Assembly: GCA_021234155.1 (NCBI GenBank)
Contig: JAJEKV010000051.1
Coordinates: forward strand, 5,088,698-5,152,697
Length of the DNA: 64,000 nt
Source of the DNA: Isoetes taiwanensis
Taxonomy: Eukaryota; Streptophyta; Lycopodiopsida; Isoetales; Isoetaceae
Reading direction: 5' to 3'
The notes under the pieces are model-generated. The model was given only the letters and a program-made list of their open reading frames with translations. It had not been told where the DNA came from and did no database searches. Positions 58,051-64,000 of this stretch are shown piece by piece (positions within the stretch are counted from its first letter, which is position 1; every line of letters starts with the position of its first letter). The position numbers were made by a program, and so were the translations under genes.

Positions 58051-59547
58051 ACCAAATATGGAAAAAACGACCACAATGGCATGCCCGAGGCTTGATGCGG
58101 TGATTTCCAGTGGTGGAGGAAGATTGGAGATGCTTGCGGCACCGTTTCCTATGATTCTGGCGATGCCCAAGGCTTGGAAGATCAAAAACGAAATAGGCAT
58201 CAATAGATGCACGGCTCCAGGAAGAAAACGATCCAGTGAGTGCAGTCATTGTTTAAAATAAGTTCAATTTTATTTTTTGTGCAAATAATAGATTCTGAGC
58301 TGATATATGGAACGATCAGGTCATTGGGAAATCATGCATTGCATAGTTAAGGGAGATCATTGAATTTGGTGAAATTGGAGACATTATTTGGAGCAATTAT
58401 GTTATGATCAGGAGAGCTACAGATTATGGTTGTGTAACAGACTTGACTTGCTATGTTATTTGGTACAAATGAGAATTTAAACAGTTGAATCTAAGCAGGT
58501 GGATATCAAGGAAGAGCATAGCATATGCATACATGTTATTCAGCGGGATGCAGTATTGAATATGAATATGTCAAAATGATTTGACACAGTTGTATTTAAG
58601 GCAGTGCAGCTACAGATTTGTTGGAATGCAATTCGAACATAGCATTGCTAGATTTATCTGAACATCTATTATTGTGAGATGATCATAAATGAATAAGAAA
58701 AGCCCTGCTCTGGTTTGGAAAGTTGCTTATATTGTAGCCTTGTTTTGATTGTATTTTACTTTTAGTGAAGTAAGAGAAAGGAAGCTTGTTGTGCTTGTTG
58801 TGCTGTGAGCAAATCTTCTCAAGAGAAATAGATAAATCTATGGTAGATGATTGCCATAAGAAACAAGAGTTTGCTTTAATTGCGTTACTGTGTGCACGCT
58901 ATAAACTATAAATTCTGGCATTTTTACACAAGCTGATTTAACAGTAGTACATAAGTATTTGTATGCACAGGTTTATTGCTGTGTTGATCTGGAATTAAAC
59001 GTATTTGCTACTATATTAGTTCTCAGACTCTACAGTTGATGCATTGCAAATCCAAGTAAGAAGTGATCGCTTTAATCGTAAGGCTGTGGCATGCTATAAA
59101 CTATAAGTTCTGGCCGCACAGGTTGGGCAGTAAGATAAGTGACTGTTTTACTTAAGTCTTTGCATGCACAAACCTATTGCTATTTTTCTCATCTGGATAT
59201 AGACATGTCTACTTCTGCTTCAGTTACATACATCATATTTGTAGGTTCTGGCATGTATATACAGGTTGGGCAATAAAATAGTTGACAGTATTACCTAAGT
59301 CCTTGCATGCATAGACTTATTGCTGATTTATCATCTGGATATATATACAGGTTGGGCAATAAAATAGTTGACAGTATTACCTAAGTCCTTGCATGCATAG
59401 ACTTATTGCTGATTTATCATCTGGATATAAACGTATTTGTATTTGCTACTGCTTCAGTTCACATACTATCTTATTTGACGTTAAACGTATTGTGATCTAA
59501 ACTAAAATTGTCTAGATTGTTGGTGTACTGCTCCACATACATCAACA
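58051..59547 (+). repeat. gypsy 3' LTR
   Basis: Nearly identical to 53703-55198, ending CATCAACA. Its first approximately 10 bases seem lost in the internal deletion. Confidence 0.85.
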
Positions 59548-59941
59548 CCCCATGTGACTTTGATATCATTAATATGATGTAAGTATATTAAGGTATACAA
59601 TTTGCATCACTACTGTAAATAAAGCACACCTGCTGCTACAAACCTCTTCAAACATTGATGACATAAAAACCTTATGGGATGATCCTTGGGTTGCCCCTAG
59701 GGGGGCAAGCCCTTGTTTATGTGGGTTTATGGCATATTTCAAGTATATGCCAGTATATATCAATGACTGCTCCAAACTTGCTATAGGGTGTAAATTGGCA
59801 GTGGCGCTGTTGTTGGGCAGCCACTTTGGAAAGGAAGGAGAGAACCTGTGCTTGGCGACGGACGGAAGGTTGTTGGGTTAACCTGTGCTTGGCGACAGAA
59901 GGAGAGAAAATGAAGGTTTAGTTTGAATAGGGGAAATAATT
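59548..59941. other. no recognised gene
   Basis: Flank of the gypsy element. ACCTGTGCTTGGCGAC is present twice (about 59846 and 59880). Confidence 0.4.
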
Positions 59942-60731
59942 CAGAATAATCACCATCACCATGCCGCTCATTTTGATACAATCGCAGATGGTAGAGGCCA
60001 GCGGCGATTTCATCGGAGAACCGAGGTTTGAACATGTTTGCATAAATTAAATTCGTTTTACAAGATTATGAAGCTTGGGTTTTACTATGTTTCCCGTAAT
60101 GCAAAGACACATGTGGGACGAGAATGGAGAAAATGAAGTAGGCCGAGATAAAATGCTTCTTCAACTTGAACAGGAATGCTTGGAAGTATTGTCAGAAGGT
60201 AAATAGTGCTAGCCATACTAGAGCTTGCCTTTGCCAAGCTCTTGCAGATTCCGAAGCCAAATTTGCAAAGCTTTTCACCTCACTAGGTTATCACCCTGTT
60301 CGTCTAAGAGTAATACTTCTTCCCTCTTCTCTTCATGCAATTTGAATGGTCCGTGCCAGCCTATCCAGAGTGTCATTGCTGATGCGTCTTTATTGGCTTT
60401 CAGAGTTTTCTAGACTTGGATGCTCCTGAGTAACAATTTTGAAGAAATCCTTTCCCAATTCTGTGGATAATTCATGGACATTATTCACATATTTAAGGAC
60501 TTTGTATAGCGTTGGCTCTGGCAGTCTACTTAAAAGTTAGTTGCTACAATAGAAATAGTCTTAAAGCTCAAACTATATCACTCAAAAAATGTCAAAACAG
60601 GGGCACCTTCTCTTTCATGAGACCTTGGAGCTAAACTTTGTATTTTTCGAGTTTTCTAGAAGACAAATCATGTTCTCTTGATTTCTGATACAACTCTTCA
60701 TCATGAAATTCTATGATATCAAAGATTTCCG
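59942..60731. pseudogene. MAP65-like gene fragment, copy 1, exons on opposite strands
   Basis: On plus, 60115-60195 reads WDENGENEVGRDKMLLQLEQ and ECLEV, and 60230-60310 reads RLCQALADSEAKFAKLFTSL; these are N-terminal MAP65 (microtubule-bundling protein) blocks. On minus, 60500 down to about 60345 reads LKYVNNVHELSTELGKDFFK, IVTQEHPSLE, later SISNDTLDRLARTIQIA, the following MAP65 block. The two parts face each other, so an inversion has occurred. Frameshifts and a stop make it a pseudogene. Confidence 0.8.
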
Positions 60732-61545
60732 CAGAATAATCACCATCACCATGCCACTCATTTTTTATACAATTGCATATGGTAGAGGCCAACGGCAGTT
60801 CCATGCCGGAGAACTTCAGGTTTGAACATGTTCGCACAATGGAGAACTTCAGGTTTGAACATGTTCGCACAGATTAAATTCGTTTTTGCAGTATGAAGGT
60901 TGGTTTTTACTATGTTTTTATAATGCAACATATATGGGACGAGAATGGAAAAAATGAAGTCGGCCGAGATAAAATGCTTCTTCAACTTGAACAGGAATGC
61001 TTGGAAGTATTGTCTCAAGGTAGATAGTGCTACATACTAGAGCTCGCCTTTGCCAAGCTCTTGCAGACTCCGAAGCCAAATTTGCAAAGCTTTTGACTTC
61101 ACTAGGTGGTCACCCTGTTCGTGTAAGAGTAATACTTCTTCTCTCTTCTCTTCATGCAATTTGAATAGTCCGTGCCAGCCTGTCCAGAGTGTCATTGCTG
61201 ATGCTTCTGCATTAGCTTTCTTCGGAGTTTTCTAGACTTGGATGCTCCTGCGTAACAATTTTGAAGAAATCTTTTCCCAATTCCGTGGATAATCCATGGA
61301 CAGTATTCACATATTTAAGGACTTTGTGTAGATGTTGGCTCTGGCAGTCTACTCAAAAGTTAGTTGCTACAATAGAAATAGTCTTAAAGCTCAAACTATA
61401 TCACCCAGAAAATGTCAAAGCAGGTATGCACCTTCTCTTTCATGAGACCTTGGAGCTAAACTTTGTATTCTTCGAGTTTTCTAGAAGACAAATCATGTTC
61501 TCTTGATTTCTGATACAGATCATGAAATTCTGCGGTATCAAAGAT
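60732..61545. pseudogene. MAP65-like gene fragment, copy 2
   Basis: Tandem copy of 59942-60731 (unit about 790 bp) with the same inverted arrangement. Plus-strand GRDKMLLQLEQECLEVL lies near 60960 and RLCQALADSEAKFAKLLTSL near 61053. Minus-strand KYVNTVHGLSTELGKDFFKI lies near 61320. The inversion therefore came before the tandem duplication. Confidence 0.8.
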
Positions 61546-62059
61546 TTTGCTAGAAGTTCTAAATTTGAAATTCAACATTTCTGACAGTGCTCCATTTCAC
61601 TGGCATTCTCGATTTATTATTTTTCATCTCATTCTGTTGTAAGATTTCTTATACACTTTGCATCCTGTGCATTTCATAAAGATTGAGTCAGGAATGAAGG
61701 TAGATTAAAGGGGAACTTTGTTTCTTACATCAAGCTTTGCTTCATTAACCAACACGAATCATGCAAGGTACATTTATTTCACTCTTCCTATGACTGTTTG
61801 CCCATAGCAATCCCTTTTGATTCATGTTGTAACTGTTGCCTTCCACAAAATAACATCATTCTAAGTCAGGAAAATAACCCCTATAAATGCATCCGTTTGT
61901 GAAACTGTTATATGGAAGCAACAAGTATTCTTTATTTCAAGGTCCATTTTATATGTTTTGTGTGCCTTGTGGGTGGTTGAAATCAGTTGTAACCTTTGGA
62001 AAGTTTACGTGCAGACATAAATGACATGGATCTTCTAGCCAAAAAATCAGAATTTACGT
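61546..62059. other. no recognised gene
   Basis: Could hold further upstream exons of the methyltransferase fragment; I could not assign any. Confidence 0.35.
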
Positions 62060-62752
62060 ATGAAACAGATGTCCACAAATAAAGGTTCCCGCCAAGATTT
62101 GATTGTTGTGGCTTCTTTGTTAGATCGTATTCCAAATCTTGCTGGATTGAGGAGAACATATGAAGTATGTTTCAAATGTGATAACTCTATCCAGTTTTTG
62201 TTTTTACTAAGATACAACTATCTTGTAATAGGTCTTCCAAGCTGCATGTCTTGTTGCGCATGATGCCCATGTTCTGGAGGATAAGCAGTTTAAGCTGATA
62301 AGGTACAATCACATATTTATTTTAGAACTTAAACAGGTTATCTTAAATCGTATTATCAAAGTGTAATGGTCGAGCAATATGTTCGATCAAGCTAGTATCT
62401 AGCCTCAAGTTGTTCCTCAAACAAAAATGAAATGAAGGCTACACCGGTTGGTTTGGAACAAAGCGCAAACAAAGCACGCCACTAATTGAATATTCATTCC
62501 CCAAAAAAATAGTAAGTGGCATTTATCTTTGTTTTCCCAAGTTGCTTTGTTTGAAATGAAGATTTAACCAAGGGAGTGGCACATGTATTACTGTTGGGTA
62601 GAGAGAAGGAAGGTATTCCTGTAGAATTAATACAGGCACTAGATGTCTGTCTTGAAATTCCTCAGCTGGGTCTCATTCGATCCCTGAATGTCCATGTCAG
62701 TGGTGCAATTGCAATTTGGAAGTACACAAGACAACAGTTAAAAGGTCACTGA
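62060..62752 (+). pseudogene. SpoU-type tRNA 2'-O-methyltransferase, 3' end only (TRM3/TARBP1-like)
   Basis: Exon pieces: 62060-62164 (SRQDLIVVASLLDRIPNLAG, then LRRTYE|gtatgt), 62232-62302 (VFQAACLVAHDAHVLEDKQF) and about 62577-62752 ([40 protein letters not shown], ending [10 protein letters not shown]). These are the SpoU catalytic-fold motifs: N..GL.RT, LLLG.E..G and IPQ.G..RSLNVH.SGAI. Between them, 62395-62515 holds VGLEQSAN and TPLIEYSFPKK in two different frames, so at least one frameshift exists. The large N-terminal part of the roughly 1800-residue family protein is not in the window. Confidence 0.8.
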
Positions 62753-63084
62753 TATTTTCAGACCTGTACTTTCTTTCAGAAGATGCCATTTCCTTATTGG
62801 CAATCTGACTAGAACATGTAAAGTGTGTCTTTTAAATATCAAATTTGCTATACCCATGTTGTGGTTAACGGTAGTCAATGGCCATCATGGTTTAATTCTT
62901 CACATCCTTTAATTTGTAATTCTTTGATGCCCGATTATTACTTGAGGGTGAATTGCTCCAAGGAGTGAGAAAACTTTCTTTAGTTGATAAATCAGGTTGA
63001 CCTTGGCCATGGATAAGGTGGATGAAAAGGGAGGGCTTGTTTCCTTAAAGATGTGCAATCCTTCATTGTTTTCTCCCTTTTTTT
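62753..63084. other. no recognised gene
   Basis: AT-rich spacer between the methyltransferase fragment and the LINE. Confidence 0.4.
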
Positions 63085-63087
63085 AGT

Positions 63088-64000
63088 GTATATGGGTTTA
63101 TAGTCCATATGATGGCCTCATACTCCTTGGAGACTTCAATGCGCGCACCGGGGTAGAACAACCCATGAGATTTGATCCCTTGACTGATGATATATTGCAG
63201 TTGCGTCCTGCAGAAGGAGCTTGGCCACGGACATCAGACGACAATCAGGTCACGCGCTATGGTCGACAGTTGCTTTTGCTCTGCAGTATCTTTGACTGTG
63301 TAACTGCAATGGATCGGCACGGTGGCCTTCCACCCATAAAAGCACTTGTAGGCGGGGAAAACCAGGGCGGATCTAGTGTGGTGGACTATGTGTTGGTGCA
63401 CGGCGGGGATATGCATGTCATCAAGCACTTTCGGTGGGAACAACTAATAGGGATGAAGAGATCGACTCAGACCACTTACCACTTTACTTGAAGTTGGCTT
63501 GGCAGGTTGTGCGAACCCCCGGTGCAACAACTCCTCACACGCCTCAGATGCGATTGGATTATGAACATGAAGGGGCTTATGCCCAGATGCTTATAGATGA
63601 CCTGGCAGAAATTTTGCAATATCCTACACTAGAGCAACAGACAAGGCCCACCGACCGATGTGCTTAGGGGCTGCGCAGAGATGCTTTGGGATGCTTTGAC
63701 CTCCGGGAACACAACCTTCCCACGTAATCAATGGTTTGATGCGAGTGCAAGGAACACAAACGCCGGCTCGCCAAGTCCACGCACTCGCTTTACGCCCACA
63801 TGCAATCGACAAACCGCATCTTCCTTAAAGCTAAGAAAGCCAGGTACATTGCAGCGCATCAAAGGGAAATGTTTTACCTCCTGGAACGTCACCCCAGGAC
63901 TTTCTGGCGAAGGGTACTTAGAAAGCCGCGATACGACCCGGGGGAATATCACTCCCGAGTAGTGGAGGCAATACTTGCAACAACTATATGACCCTCGGGG
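63088..64000 (+). pseudogene. LINE ORF2 endonuclease region, runs off the window
   Basis: Reads PYDGLILLGDFNARTGVEQP, later RYGRQLLLLCSIFD and GSSVVDYVLVHGGD; after a frame change near 63440 it reads IDSDHLPLYLKL. GDFN and SDH are the catalytic motifs of APE-type LINE endonuclease. After further shifts NRIFLKAKKARYIAAHQREM and HPRTFWRRVLRKP (63810-63930) match the linker before RT. At least three frameshifts or stops make it inactive. The RT would lie beyond 64000. Confidence 0.8.

Larger units (their letters stand above)
53693..59547 (+). mobile_element. young Ty3/gypsy element, truncated inside RT
   Basis: Two direct repeats of about 1.5 kb (53703-55198 and 58051-59547) differ by only about twenty bases. 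The 5' LTR probably starts at TGTTGCTG (53693) and ends CATCAACA; a primer-like TGGCACTCCTGGTGGGA follows at 55204. The interior has zinc knuckles, protease, RNase H and RT in that order, then stops right after the RT catalytic FLDD. The rest of pol, the purine tract and the first bases of the 3' LTR are missing. CTTGGATGATTTGTGCTTG occurs twice (57997 and 58030) at the break. No target duplication is recognised. Confidence 0.85.

Overview
The window looks like a repeat-rich stretch of a land-plant nuclear genome. It has GT-AG introns, plant LTR-retrotransposon lineages, plant-type L1 LINE remnants, a scrap of plastid atpB/atpE, and two intact plant genes. A fern or other non-seed plant is my inference, from the mix of element types and the long introns; no single sequence proves it. 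There are no bacterial-style operons, rRNA genes or CRISPR arrays.

Layout. 1-5.8 kb: two decayed Ty3/gypsy pol regions, ending in a four-copy tandem array. 6.3-9.2 kb: a complete minus-strand non-autonomous LTR element with 5-bp target duplications. 9.2-20.9 kb: an older decayed coding-like locus, split by an 8.68-kb terminal-inverted-repeat DNA transposon (11399-20081). That transposon carries two convergent spliced genes, a DDE-like transposase and a coiled-coil/RING-type protein, and itself contains a 1.55-kb poly(A)-tailed retro-insertion. 20.9-26.2 kb: LTR-like sequence, a three-copy repeat, LINE fragments and a tRNA-like sequence. 27.1-28.3 kb: a three-exon TauD/clavaminate-synthase-like dioxygenase gene that reads through intact. 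28.8-30.1 kb: a LINE reverse-transcriptase remnant, followed by a hairpin MITE.

32.0-46.4 kb (minus): one 20-exon gene for a BTB/POZ-BACK-leucine-rich-repeat protein of the plant FBL11 type. I could join all exons in frame to 947 codons, including an 11-nt microexon. Its 7.0-kb intron 10 holds a Ty1/copia element with LTRs, primer site and polypurine tract, which in turn contains a plastid atpB-atpE fragment. A second copia fragment lies beside it. 46.4-47.8 kb: a GC-rich inverted-repeat element directly upstream of that gene.

47.8-53.5 kb: mostly unrecognised sequence with a duplicated exon-like segment, ending in a canonical Helitron 3' terminus at 53536. 53.7-59.5 kb: a young Ty3/gypsy element with about 1.5-kb LTRs. 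Its unusual domain order is zinc knuckles, protease, RNase H, reverse transcriptase, and it is cut off inside the RT. 59.9-62.8 kb: gene debris, namely a tandemly duplicated MAP65 fragment with exons on opposite strands and the 3' end of a SpoU-type tRNA methyltransferase. 63.1-64.0 kb: the endonuclease part of another LINE, running off the window.

Most of the DNA is therefore layered mobile elements around two host genes. The most unusual items are the two-gene TIR transposon, the RNase H-before-RT gypsy element, and the host gene whose giant intron holds nested retroelement and plastid DNA.
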